Of a stretch of DNA of 64,000 nt, positions 20,721 to 31,800 are shown in pieces. Where the stretch lies: positions 62,001 to 126,000 of the forward strand of contig PYST01000075.1 of NCBI GenBank assembly GCA_003049485.1. The letters run 5' to 3'. The stretch comes from Ophioceras dolichostomum. Its lineage: Eukaryota; Ascomycota; Sordariomycetes; Magnaporthales; Ophioceraceae. The notes under the pieces are model-generated. The model saw nothing but the letters and a program-made list of their open reading frames with translations. It ran no database searches and was not told where the DNA came from. The position numbers were made by a program, and so were the translations under genes. Within the stretch, counting starts at the first letter, position 1, and each line of letters begins with the position of its first letter.

Positions 20721-22761
20721 TCAGCCAGCATCAGCCCTCCTCAAAGGATGCGCCTCCGTATTAAGCACCCACTCGTCCAAGCTCAGCACGTCCCACCCCG
20801 CGAAGACGAGGTAGAAGTACTTGAGGGTCTCGGCCAGCCAGAAGCTCTCCATGCTGTCCATCTTGTGCGGGTCCGAGCGCGTCACGTCGTCGAGGCTGGC
20901 CGCCGCGATCGCCGTGCGCGTGTGCGACTCCACGGCCTTGAACATGTCCCAGGCCTTGTCCATCCACGTGGCGTCGCCCGTGAGCCGGTACATGATGAAG
21001 ACGGACTCGATTGCTTCGGGGCGGAGGATGTACTGTAGAGTTAGGTAGGTAAGGTAGTTTAGGTTAGCTTCATTGTTCGGTTCACCAAGGGGCAGCAGCA
21101 GAAGATATTGAAAGCCCGTCGGTGACGTCTAGACTGCAGTCATGCATGTATGCACGCATGCTCCCCCCCACCACTACCATCCACCCACGTAACTCAACTC
21201 AAGTAAACTCACTCACCTTGCGATCATTAATCTCCATCATCCCAGGCGGTATCCTCCGCTTCTTCATCAAGCTCTCCACAATCTTATAAGGGTCCTCCTT
21301 GTCGAGCTCCATATACGTCGCCACGGCCGTGTACCACTTCATCTCCGAGAACGTGCAGTTCTCGCCCGTTTGCTCCTCGCCGATCTTGCCGCAGGGCACA
21401 AAAGTAAAAATCTCCGGGCCGATACCCGACGCCGTCGAGTTGTAGCTCCACACGCACCCCTCCGTCAGCTGGGCCGCCACGGCCAGGTCCTCGGGCCTGG
21501 AGAGGGCCCGCGCCGCGACGCCGACCATCCCGCCCGCGAAGCACGTCAGGTGCTGCGCCCGCGGCGCGAAGTTCACCTCGAGCCTCCCGTCGACGTCGAC
21601 GCTCTTGGCGACGTACGCGTCGCCCGAGATTATCAAGGGGGTATTGTCCTTATTCAGCGCCCGGCGGAACAGGTGCTCCTTCGCGACGTCGACAAAAGAC
21701 TCGTACATCCTGCGCGGCTGCTCCTCCGCGCCGCCGAGGAGGATGTACTGCTTCGGCAGGTACTCGTACAGCGAGTCCGACATGCCCCCCAACGTGAACG
21801 TACGGTCCATGTCGAACTTGAGGTCCGCCGCGTTGACCAGCACCGGCCACATGCCCGGCAGCTTAGTCTTCTGCTGCGCCCGCTCCAGCTCGTCGGCGAC
21901 GCGCCTCGCGGCGTCGTAGAACCGCGCGTCGCCCGTTAGCTGCGACAGCTTGGTGAACTCGAGGCTGAAGGAGCCTAGTTCCGACAACAGCATCATGGGC
22001 GGGGCTGTCTGCTCGAATCCCTGGCTGTACTCGGCCCACCCCCAGCGCGAGATGGGCATTCGGTTCGGCGTGTCGAAGGCGCACAGCAGCAGCTCGCCGA
22101 CCTCTGCGGCCTTCTTCAGCAGGCCCCTGTGCTTCTTGCCGCTCAGCTCGTACGCGGCCAGGAACCCGCCCAGGTAGCGGATGGTGGTCTCGAACACGTT
22201 GATCGTGTCCGAGGGCGTGTACGAGAAGTCGATGCGCTCGCACGCCTTGACGGCCTTCTCGAAGTCGGTCCTCAAACCCATGATCCACAGCGTGTCGAGC
22301 GAGTCGACCAGCGTCGCCGCCCAGCCGCCGAACGGGTCGGCCGCCCCGCCGCTGATGGGCGCGACCTCGTCGTGCAGCCACGCGTGCTGCTTGTACCCGT
22401 TCCAGCTGTGCAGGAAGCTCTCCTTGACGACCGCGAGGCGGGACTCGCGCACCTTGCGCGCCGCGCCGTCTTCTTCGGGCGGGGGTGACTTCTGGATCTT
22501 CGGGATCGACGACGACGGGGAGGACGGCGGAGAAGAACCGAGGGTGGGGATCGGGTGGAGCGACGTCACGGGGTATTTGTCGGGCAGCTTGTTCCAGCGG
22601 ATCGAGCTCGGGGGCGGGACTCGGACGCCGCCGTCCGGAGCGATGTAGTCCGGGTCCAGCACCGAGGTGCCGTGGCGGTCGCCCGACATGAGATACCAGC
22701 AGCCCGCAACCCAGATCGCGGCGGCGAGGACCAGAGGCCGCCATCGCCGGAGCGGCCCCAT
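20721..22761 (-). CDS. Class I alpha-1,2-mannosidase, GH47, type II membrane protein
   Basis: Two exons, 20721..21032 and 21217..22761, give 618 residues; the intron (21033..21216) is phase 0 and joins I-N-D-R-K to Y-I-L-R-P-E. The start is the ATG at 22761; an in-frame extension to 22794 begins with GTG. A short basic cytosolic tail precedes one membrane anchor (about residues 8–25), then a Pro/Ser stem and a GH47 (alpha/alpha)7 barrel. Visible family motifs are D-S-L-D-T-L-W-I-M-G-L, T-C-F-A-G-G-M with the paired Cys in E-G-C-V, L-R-P-E-A-I-E-S, and the calcium-binding end N-T-E-A-H-P. It trims Man alpha-1,2 residues from N-glycans in the ER/Golgi. The subgroup (ER mannosidase I or Golgi) is not decided here. 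Confidence 0.92.
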
Positions 22762-23557
22762 CTTGCCAAAAAGAACTGGTTGGCTGGCTGGCACCTTCGG
22801 GCAGATAAGGTAAGGTAGGTACCTGTAGACCGGGGATGTGGGCTGGAGCTCGACTCGAGTCAGATCTAGGGATGATGTGGTTGATTTCGGCTACCGAGCG
22901 ATGCCTGCCAACAGTCGTAGAGAAGAGGCACGTGCTCCTTTGATTCAAGACATCGGCCGCGATGATGGGTGGGGGATGGCCGCACCGTTGTTTCGTCGTT
23001 ACTCGTACACCCAAGCCTGCCAACGAAGTCTTGGTGGATTACACGTAGTGAGTTGTACAGGTGGGATAGGCGAGCGCGTCCATTACACACGCGAAGGACT
23101 CAGCAATGGGTTCATCACTCATCAACGAACTTTTTTGGGGCACACTTTTGATGGCCCCTCAAAGAAATCATCAGGTTAAGAACTGATTGAAGGGGCGCAG
23201 GGGTTCGGCACCTGTTAGACCTTGCACAATTTCAATTGAGAGAGCCATGGAGCCCCTCGATCGACCTTGGCATCAATTGCGGCCCGCTATAGGTTTCTAT
23301 GCCTCAATGCCTTAACTATTACCTACCTTACCTAGCAGTTATTGCGCGCTGCTGAAATCACTGTTCGCTAGCGAGCTACTACTGCATTGAGTATTACAGT
23401 GGTGTCTCGTCAGTGCCCAGCGGCGTGCAACCACTGCTGATGAATTGGCCACAGCATCAGCGAACGGTGCGGCGGGGACCCGGCGCGAGGGGCGGCTCTG
23501 GCTGGCGTCTCGGTGCTTCCGGGGCATCACGGTTTCGACGGAGCCTACCGTCTCTTA

Positions 23558-23570
23558 TACCTAGGTACCC
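23558..23570. repeat. TACCTAGGTACC motif
   Basis: Member of the GGTACCTAGGTA-like non-coding motif set. Confidence 0.6.
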
Positions 23571-24905
23571 AAACATGCCGACATGCGACTCGGACTGAGT
23601 TCGGACCGGACAGTTGCATGGCTACATTAAAAAACTCAATGTCCCGGTTCCATTCAATACTCGTAGGGCTGAAAGCTTGTCGACATGGCAGCGCGGAATG
23701 CTCCCAAAATGCGGGCGCTAGAGAGCACTGCCACCCTCGGGCTGCATCGTCCCTGGCTCTCGGGTCTGACGAGATGCGGTTCGTGGTGGGCGGTGGTGAC
23801 ATTTATTCGGTATTTGTCTGTCACATGCAATTGGTATCGTTTGACGTATGTCTTGACGGAAAGCATGGCAGACAAAGAGGATTATATATCGATCTGTCGT
23901 GAAGTTATCTCGTAGGTACCTGGGTCTTCTTAGTCAACAAGCAAGGGAAAAATGCACGTTGGTGTGTCGAATTATATATAGCGCCAATCCCAGGACGCCA
24001 GAAGCGGGGGAGGCGGAGGGGTCGAAGGATTGATGGCTTGGAGCCATCATTGTGTTCAAGGCACACTGACTTGGAACGACATCGCCAACAGGAATAGCCC
24101 TGTCATGTCTGTCAACTGTGCGAGGGAGTGCGGTGATCCCAGAACCACTCCATTGCGATGAAAACCTGGACCTCGGACCAAAAGTGGGTGAGGTTTCTCT
24201 ATAGTTTAAACTTTTCCGGTCCAACAGCCATGGTCCATGGTTTGTCTACAAGCCAAACAGCAGATCGGACGCCGTGGACAGCTCGAGTCGAACGGTGCGT
24301 ATGCTGAGCGAGCGTCTGATGGCCCCGACCTCACCACTTACCAATCCTCTATAACCTAATACCTACAGTACCTGCGGCGAAACGTGGGACTGTGTGTCGT
24401 CGTCGTCTGTGCTGCGAGCCTCAATGGGATGGATATGTGGGCGCGTGTCGGAAAATAGGAGAGAGGTAAATCTGCACGGGCGCGAAGAGGGCAAGCAGAA
24501 AGAGATCCGGAGGTATCATAGCGAACGGATCACGAAAAAAACAGCTGGAATAAATCGCGGAAGTCGGGGGATAAAATAAAACGCGAAGACCTTGTTCCCC
24601 CCTCTTTGGCTCATCTCGACGAAGAAAACAAACCCAAGTGATATCCCATGATCCTTCGGTCTCGATTCCCGGATGACGAAACAATAATTCTCAAGGAGCT
24701 TTAAGAGCTGTTGCTGCTGCTGCGATGGCTGGATGGCTGGCGAGCTTTGTCGCCGTCTGTGAGATGCCTGGAACCCGATTTCACTCCTGGAAAAAAGAAC
24801 GAAAAAGGAAAAATTGGAAAAGCGGCATGTGGGATGTTAGATAGTAGTGGGTGTTGGTGTAGGCAGGAAGGTTGTGTCCTTTATTTTCTTCTCCTTTTCT
24901 TCTTT

Positions 24906-24916
24906 GGGTACCTAGG
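24906..24916. repeat. GGGTACCTAGG motif
   Basis: Member of the GGTACCTAGGTA-like non-coding motif set, about 90 bp past the calmodulin stop codon, probably in its 3' UTR. Confidence 0.6.
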
Positions 24917-25006
24917 CGAATGGAACGGGGAAGAGGCGGCGACCCAGTTGGCCGGCCAAGTCCATCCCACGCGCCCCTCCGGTCGTCCGACCTTTCCATC
25001 CCGCTC

Positions 25007-26208
25007 TTACTTCTGCATCATGAGTTGCACAAACTCGTTGTCTGTTCATCCTATTAGCGGAGCCCGAGGCCATCTTGAGGGATGGATTGCATGGAGTCTT
25101 GGGGTGGAGGGAGGGGGAAAGGAGGAAAGATCAGATGAGAAGCAACGTACAGTCGATGCGTCCGTCGCCGTCCTGGTCGGCCTCGCGGATCATCTCGTCG
25201 ACCTCGTCGTCGGTGAGCTTCTCGCCGATGGATGTCATGACATGGCGCAGCTCAGCGGCCGAGATGAAGCCGTTGTTGTCGCGGTCGAACACCTTGAAGG
25301 CCTCGCGGATCTCCTCCTCCGAGTCGGTGTCCTTCATCTTACGGGCCATCATGGTGAGGAACTCTGCGTGCGCGCGCATTTTAGGCTGGTTAGTGATTTG
25401 CAATCCTAGTGGTCATGTGGCGCGAGCGCAGCGCGGTGTAGCAGTTGAGAGAGTCATACCAGGGAAGTCGATTGTGCCGTTGTTGTCGGCGTCGACCTCG
25501 TTGATCATGTCCTGCAGCTCGGACTCGGAAGGGTTCTGACCGAGCGATCGCATGACAGTCCCGAGCTCCTTCGTGGTGATTTGTCCTAGAGGCAGCGATG
25601 TCAGCCTAAGTTACACACTGTCGCCACTCCTAGTGGTTGAGGTTTGCGCATATTGGAAAAGAGTGAACGGGGGAGTGTGAGTGGGCGTCAGCGCCGCATG
25701 TCGCCAGCTGCCCGCGAGTTGTTCTTCGCACTCCTTCACGCGTAACGGCCAAGAAGTGGATCGACAACAGCTTGACAGTAGCTCGCCATGATGAATCTGT
25801 GAGTAAGGGAAGACACTAACCATCGCCATCCTTGTCCTATCGCTCGGAGAAAGAAATGCATTAGCGTCGCGAACTTGGCTCCCTGGCCGTTTTCGCCAAA
25901 TGCCTGGTCATTGCGCGGGAGCGGGCGGGCGTCACTTACGAATAGGGAGAACGCCTCCTTGAACTCGGAGACCTGCTCTTCGGTAAGGGAGTCGGCCTAC
26001 AGCACGCATGGGCGAGAATAGTCAGCTGTGTGTCGAACCGGCGAGCTTCAATTTTTTGGTGGCGATGCGAAGAATGCATGCTCGCCGCTGCCGCTGGAGT
26101 GCTGGTGCTGCTGGTGCTGCCCCTCAGCCGCGGGGTTTGGAGAAGCGGCGACGGGTTCATGGCGGAGGCGGGCGCGCGGGCAGACGGAGAGAAATATCGG
26201 CTCACCAT
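25007..26208 (-). CDS. Calmodulin
   Basis: Six coding exons (low to high): 25007..25041, 25151..25363, 25460..25585, 25821..25836, 25940..25996 and 26206..26208, giving exactly 149 residues, the usual calmodulin length. The first coding exon is the ATG alone; another is a 16-nt microexon coding D-K-D-G-D. Four EF-hands are present with loops D-K-D-G-D-G-Q, D-A-D-N-N-G-T, D-R-D-N-N-G-F and D-Q-D-G-D-G-R, and the protein ends F-V-Q-L-M-M-Q-K. It is the Ca2+ sensor that regulates kinases, calcineurin and cytoskeletal partners. All splice phases close. Confidence 0.97.
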
Positions 26209-27167
26209 GTTGGACTGTAGCTGAGTTACAAGTTTATGTTGGATGTAGCAGCTTCGGTGAGCACAGGCGACGAATGCGTATGGCGGAGAACCGGGCAAAA
26301 AGAAAAGTTATGGTTGTGGTCAGGTCTGGTGGTGTTCGCCTCGGTGGTGGTTTGTTTGGAGGTGTTAGATTCGACTGGGGGCAGGTCCACAGGAATCTGG
26401 TTGGGCAAGTTGGGTTTTGTTTGAAGGACGGGACCCTGCCATTATTGTCAGAGTCGTGACCTGGCGGCTGTCTTAGCCCCTTGATTGCAGGCTTTTTTGG
26501 CAGGGACAAACTGCAGACCGCCCGCTACTCACAACGTACCAGCCCCACCCACCACCCGCCAGGCATGCCATCGGCCGGGCTGGAACTCTCGCCCTCCTCA
26601 CTGGAAATGGGCTGCTTGGCTGCCTCCTGGATCAGGCCGGGCTTTCGTAAGGCGGGTTGGCACTTCCGGTTGGCGGGCGGGGTGGGTGAGCAGGCCAAGA
26701 GGGACTCGGGAGGTCCCTTCGGCACGTGACTCGTAGGCAAATCCTCGGCAGAAGCCTGTCGCCAAGTCCCAAGCGCCAAGACTTGGATTCGTCACTCCCT
26801 GTGCGCTGGGGCCAAGCAGCTTGGAACGAACGGTGGCCGGGGTACGGCAAAGAAACCAATGCGTCCAGCTGGGGAACCTTGAATCTTGGCCAGACTCTGT
26901 GAAAGCTGCTCAGCCTCATAATCAATTCGATGTCAAGTTGTCCCTTACTTTCTTTTTTCATTCCTTGTCTGCCCCAGCAAGTCAGCGAGTCCTGTCTTTT
27001 TTTCACGTCAGAGTGCGCACGCTCTGCGATCAACCAATTCGAGTTCGCCATGTATGACATAGCGATCCACCCATATTGATTGAGTTGAAAGCAGCCACAT
27101 CTCGCTCCGGCGCCGGCGGAGTTCGACGATCCACCACAGCGACCAACGGCTCCTTCCGGCGTCCGTC
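26209..27167. promoter_or_regulatory. Divergent promoter region, calmodulin / TLG2
   Basis: 959 bp between divergent start codons. It should contain both promoters and the calmodulin 5' leader. ORFs here are short and overlapping on both strands, with no recognised product. Confidence 0.5.
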
Positions 27168-28375
27168 ATGTGGCGAGATCGCACCAACCTGTACATATCC
27201 TACCGGCAGTCGTACGCGCACCACCCGGCGAAGCGCACCCGGTATGGACACCCGGCGACGTCGACGGGGGCCGACCGATTTGGCGCGGCCGGCGGGGCCG
27301 CCTCCGGCAGCAGCGTGCTCTTCTCGGCCGACGAGGACCGGCGGGGCCTGCTGTCGTCCGGCGCGTACGACAACATCGACGACGGCGACGCCGTGATCGA
27401 GATGGACCTGCTCCCCCCGCGGTGGGCCGACGTCAGCGACGAGGTCACAGAGTTGTTGGCAGAGATCGCGCGGAAGGGGCAGAAGCTGGACCGCTTACAC
27501 CAGAAGCACGTCCTCCCGGGCTTCAACGACGAGGAAGCGAAGAAGGCCGAGGAGGGCGAGATCGAGCGCCTAACGCAGCAGATCACGCGCAGCTTTCAGG
27601 AGTGCCACCGGTGCATCCAGAAGGTGGAGAAGATGGTGCGCGAGTCGAAGCAGTCTGGTGGTATCAGCAAGGCGGAGGAGACCATGGCGAAGAACATTCA
27701 GGTCTCGCTAGCGTCGAGGGTACAAGAAGCCAGCTCAGGATTCAGGAAGAAGCAGAGCGCATATCTGAAAAGTATGGCTGCCCCCCTCTCTTCCCCTCCT
27801 CCCACTGCACCTTGCGCTCACTCTCATCCCTTCCGCTCTCATCCATATGACGTCGCTTCGTACGACTAACAAACTGGTGGTGTTGTCATACAGAACTAAA
27901 AGGCATGGGCGGAAGCCTCACCCCCATCGGCGACAGGGCATCCACACCCTTAGCGGGAGGCAGCAGCAGCGTCAGCGCAGGGGCATATTCGGACCCGTCC
28001 CTGCTCGAGTCGGACGCGGACCGCTCCTTCTCGCAATCGACCCTCCAGGCGACCACGCACCAGAAGCTCCTCCAGTCCAACGACGCGCTGATCCTCCAGC
28101 GCGAGCGCGAGATCGACAGCATCGCTCAGGGCATCATCGAGCTCTCGGACCTGTTCCGCGACCTGCAGGCGATCGTGATCGACCAGGGCACGATGCTGGA
28201 CCGCATCGACTACAACGTCGAGCGCATGGCCACCGACGTGAAGGAGGCCGACAAGGAGCTCGTCGTCGCGTCCGGATACCAGAGGAAGACCACGAAGCGA
28301 AAGATCATGCTCCTGTTGGTGCTCATCATCGCGGGCGTCATCATCATTCTGATCATCAAGCCTAAACGCCACTAA
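27168..28375 (+). CDS. TLG2: t-SNARE of the Tlg2/syntaxin-16 type
   Basis: Two exons, 27168..27771 and 27894..28375, give 361 residues; the intron (122 nt) splits a Lys codon. The N-terminus M-W-R-D-R-T-N-L-Y-I-S-Y-R is the N-peptide of Tlg2/syntaxin-16 that binds the SM protein Vps45. A three-helix (Habc) region follows, then the Qa-SNARE motif (from R-E-R-E-I-D-S-I to about K-E-A-D-K-E-L) with the central Gln in F-R-D-L-Q. A C-terminal membrane anchor (L-L-L-V-L-I-I-A-G-V) ends with a short basic tail. It acts in endosome to trans-Golgi fusion. Placement with AP-1 gamma and the mannosidase in one region is probably coincidental. Confidence 0.94.
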
Positions 28376-28776
28376 ATGATGATGATGATGGCGAGATGTG
28401 TTCCTTTTATTAACGATACGAAAATTCACAATATAATACAATACAGGACATGGAGGGGGAGCGACTTCTTGGTTCTTAATCGGGCGTTCAAGGCTGGAGG
28501 GTATTAGACTTTCATTCTACAGAGCCAGGCAGGCCCCTCTACTACTACTGCTGCTGGTGCTACTATTACAGGCACGACACAGTAGTCCTCCTTTTGTCGG
28601 CCACAGGCGGTGGTGGGTTGAGGGTGCTCCTCGAGTGGCTGACACGCCATGATGTGAGGAGAGCGTAGGAGGATGACAGAAGGGGAACCGACAATGTTTG
28701 ACTCGATGTAAGACAGGCATCTGTAACATCACATCTGTAGGATTTAGAGAGCCAACACAGACGGTTAACTGTCTCT
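28376..28776. other. Convergent intergenic region
   Basis: It joins the 3' ends of TLG2 (+) and the STAND-N-domain gene (−). A GAT microsatellite starts at the TLG2 stop codon (about 28376–28391). The rest shows no coding signal. Confidence 0.6.
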
Positions 28777-30171
28777 TTATCCCCATGCGTGCTGCCTCGT
28801 TGATGCTCTCCCCATTCCTTTAGGCAGATCGCTGGATTGATGTTGCCCCCAAATTCCCCCAGATTTCCATGGCGAAGAGTCCCTGCTCCTGCTGAGACCG
28901 AAGGTCGAGGTTTTGCCGTCGGTGGAGTCTCGCCTGCCTCGTCGTCTCGCCGCTCCGGTCGAACCAGAGCCTACGCTGGCCGACCTCGAGGGTGCAATGG
29001 CGGTGCGTCCTTTGCCGCTCGAGCGAGACTTGATCTTTCTGCGCCATCGAGACAATCGCTCTAGCCTTCCTCCTCCTCCTCCTCCTCGTGCTCGTGACGA
29101 TGATGGTCGTTTGCGAGTAGAGACGTCGCTTTCCTCTCCCTCCTCGAGGTCTGTCTCGTCCCCAAACGTCTGACCATTAGAGTCTGATGACGTCCGGATC
29201 GAGAATCGAGGCTTTGCGTCCTTCTTGTCGCCTTCTTCCTCGTCGTTAGTGGGGTGTGGGCTGCGGCTCTCTGCGTCGCTCGCGCTTGCATCATTGTCGT
29301 TCTTGATCTTCCTGCCCCGACGCCACCGAAAGACCCGACTCAATCTCTTCCCCTTTTTAGCTTTGGGGGAGGGTGGACGGCAGCCTTTCTCCTTTGCGTG
29401 GTCGTCTTCACTCGTATAGCCATCTTCACTCGTATGGTCGTCTTTACCCGCGCGGTCGCGTTCACTCGTGCGGTCGCGTTTACTCGCGCGGTCGTCTTCA
29501 TTCGAATCCGAACCAGAATCGCTACAGTCGCTTGGCATCGCAGGAGAGGGGGCTAATGCGGGTGATGCCGACCTCCGGTAGCTGCTCGAGGGGCTCGAGG
29601 GGCTCCACCTCCTGCTCCTCCTCCTGCTCCTCCTCCTGCTCCTCCTCCTGCTCGGTAGCCGTTCTTCCGACGTCGCCGGCCCGCTCACGCTCCGTTGAGA
29701 TCCAAGAGGAGGGCGATGCTGATGCCGATCACCACCACCATCCAGCACCGCCTCCACCATCCGCTCGATCCGTCCCAGCCTCTCCAGCTGAAGCGCGCCC
29801 AGATCCATCGACACGCTGCCCATGCCGACAAGCAGCGAGCCGCGGTCTTCAAGCAGGACGCGCCGGGATGGCAGGCGCAGCCTGTCCCTCAGTCTAGGCC
29901 TCTTCGTGCCCAAGCTAGCATGCTTTTCCAGCGTCGTCTCCAGCCTGGGTAGCACCGTGGTCGTCACGTCCTCGATCGCCTTTTCGAGCTTCCGCGAATC
30001 TCGGGTTTTGCTGGCTGCCACGTCCTGCACCCTCGCAAGCGCGCGTTGGAGACGGTCGACCTGCCCCGCGATCCCTTCGAATTCGGCGAGCGCCTGCTTC
30101 GCCCTTTCTCCGAGCTCCCAGCATTGCTTTACGAGCGTCGCGAGCTCGATGGCTGAGAAGCCGAGTGACAT
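28777..30171 (-). CDS. Protein with fungal STAND-type N-terminal domain and charged repeat tail
   Basis: Single exon, 464 residues. Residues 1–145 begin M-S-L-G-F-S-A and form the helical N-terminal domain common in fungal NLR/STAND proteins, with the pattern C-W-E-L-G-E-R, T-V-L-P-R-L-E and R-L-P-S-R-R. It aligns closely with the start of the ankyrin protein at 54190. No NACHT, NB-ARC, ankyrin, WD or TPR part follows. Instead there is an Arg/Ser-rich stretch (R-R-R-S-R-R-R-S), then degenerate charged units such as R-T-S-E-R-D-R and H-T-S-E-D-G-Y, and a basic Ser-rich end. It could be a truncated NLR, a signalling adaptor or a decoy; the function is unknown. Confidence 0.65.
   Translation of the reverse strand: MSLGFSAIELATLVKQCWELGERAKQALAEFEGIAGQVDRLQRALARVQDVAASKTRDSRKLEKAIEDVTTTVLPRLETTLEKHASLGTKRPRLRDRLRLPSRRVLLEDRGSLLVGMGSVSMDLGALQLERLGRIERMVEAVLDGGGDRHQHRPPLGSQRSVSGPATSEERLPSRRRSRRRSRRRSRRWSPSSPSSSYRRSASPALAPSPAMPSDCSDSGSDSNEDDRASKRDRTSERDRAGKDDHTSEDGYTSEDDHAKEKGCRPPSPKAKKGKRLSRVFRWRRGRKIKNDNDASASDAESRSPHPTNDEEEGDKKDAKPRFSIRTSSDSNGQTFGDETDLEEGEESDVSTRKRPSSSRARGGGGGGRLERLSRWRRKIKSRSSGKGRTAIAPSRSASVGSGSTGAARRRGRRDSTDGKTSTFGLSRSRDSSPWKSGGIWGQHQSSDLPKGMGRASTRQHAWG
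29390..29520 (-). repeat. Degenerate charged coding repeat
   Basis: Imperfect 18–24-nt units (on the + strand, variants of CACTCGTGCGGTCGCGTTTA) encode a series of Asp/Glu/Arg/Lys/Ser/Thr units in the STAND-N-domain protein. It is a coding minisatellite likely to vary between strains. Confidence 0.6.
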
Positions 30172-30513
30172 GCTGTATCGTTCGTTGACTGAAAGTAGAA
30201 AACTAGGTGAATAGATCTCCGAGTAGGGGAGGAATGTCTCTCTTAGGTGGTTATCTCAAAAGAAATGAGCGGGTTGTTCCTCTTAACCCTCCCTCTGTTG
30301 CGAGTCCTGGAGCTCTTCTAGGCCCCTGCCCCTCCCCCAATGAGCGTGGTTCGCCACGGAGTCTGCCTTCAACCCATTTCCATGCAATGCCACGCAGTTC
30401 CATGCGGCCTGGACGTATTGGGGACGCTCCACGGGTGGTCTTGAGTATGTGGCTTGGATCGGAGCTTCACCATTGGTTGACGGACACCCCCCCCCCCCCC
30501 CCCCCCCCCCCCC

Positions 30514-30574
30514 NNNNNNNNNNNNNNNNNNNNNNNNNNNNNNNNNNNNNNNNNNNNNNNNNNNNNNNNNNNNN
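30514..30574. other. Assembly gap (61 N)
   Basis: Flanked on both sides by C homopolymers, so it is probably an unresolved poly-C tract. It lies about 340 bp before the start codon of the 464-residue gene, within its likely upstream region. Confidence 0.95.
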
Positions 30575-31769
30575 CCCCCCCCCCTTTCTGATAAAGCTGG
30601 AAAGAACGTCGAGCAGTTGACGAAAAGAGGCATGAAGAGCAGGGGAATTAAGTCGACCGACTCGTGTTCAAAAAGTAAACGGCCATGCACAAGAGGTAGC
30701 AGGTAGACACAGTAATGCATGTAGCCATAATCATTGTAGCCAGACGTACCTCAGCTGCAAGAGGCCGACCGCATGGCCATAGGTAGCATAGGTAGCTATC
30801 AGAGTGCAAGAACGCAAGCAGGTGAGGTCAGAAGATAGCCCAAGATACCACCGAAAACAGACAAGTGCCTTAGGAAGGTAGGTAGCTCCAATCCAAATAC
30901 TTGCTTGCTTGCTTTCTTTTCCCTCCCCCGCCGGCTTTCCTTCCTCCTTGCTCCATCTGAAGCTTGACATACACACATCAAGGAGCAAGGAATGGGAATG
31001 CATACGCCAACGAGCAATAAATGATAACTCTCCGTGAAGCAGCAACAAAACAGTGGCAGTTAGCAGCAGCGGAAGCGTCGTCAAGGAACAAGCGGCTAGC
31101 AAACCATAGCAGCGACCACTATAGCACACGTGTGGCTACAACGCAAAAGCAAAAGAAACGCAAGACAAGAAAAAAATAACGCCGCTCTGATGCCAAGAAC
31201 CCAAAAGAAGACATGATTAAGAGAAGCAAAGATACCATATGAGTATGATGAGGGTATGCGAGAGAGAGAAAGGGAGAGCAAAGAGAAAAAATTGGCGTTC
31301 GTCCTTCCAAGGATGAAAAAAAGCACATACGCACACTTTCAAGATGCGGTATATGATTTTTGTCGTCCTCACGTTGAACTCTTTACGCAACCAGCTGATG
31401 AGGTGAGAGTGCGTAGAAAGAGAGGAAGAAGAGGAGAGTGAGTTCAGGTTTGTTACACAGCCCCCAAATCGGCGCTGGTGTGTGGTGGGGAGAGGGTGTG
31501 GTTTTTCCTTTCGTTGGTCTTATGTTTCTTTTTGGCAGCTCCGCTTCCGTCTTTTCCGTCCGTCCATCCGTCCGTAGTTGAACACATAAGACACACACAA
31601 GTAGATTAAAAACACATATATGCTTGTGGAGGTGGGAGAATATCGGAGAGTTGACAAGAGATTGATCGGAGGGTATCGTCCGTCTGGCTCGGGGAGGTTG
31701 GTTGGTTTGTCGTCTTCGTCGTTCGTTATCTGGTCGTCTCATCGTCATTGCGCCTTCTCCAGAAAAAAG

Positions 31770-31796
31770 GTCGATTGATCGATCGATAGATCGATT
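31770..31796. repeat. GATCGAT-rich palindromic repeat
   Basis: Overlapping TCGAT/ATCGA units lie immediately downstream of the CDH1 stop codon, in its likely 3' UTR. Confidence 0.6.
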
Positions 31797-31800
31797 GTTT

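Larger units (their letters stand above)
22762..25006. other. Intergenic region, no gene seen
   Basis: About 2.2 kb upstream of the mannosidase and downstream of calmodulin. Short ORFs only, none recognised. It has several GGTACCTAGG-like motifs (near 22816, 23558, 23911, 24906) and CTG/GCT repeats near 24715. Confidence 0.55.
30172..31800. other. Intergenic region with assembly gap
   Basis: Upstream of the STAND-N-domain gene and downstream of CDH1, both − strand. It contains a poly-C flanked gap, a CTTG-type run near 30900, and a GATC-rich repeat just past the CDH1 stop. No gene recognised. Confidence 0.55.
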
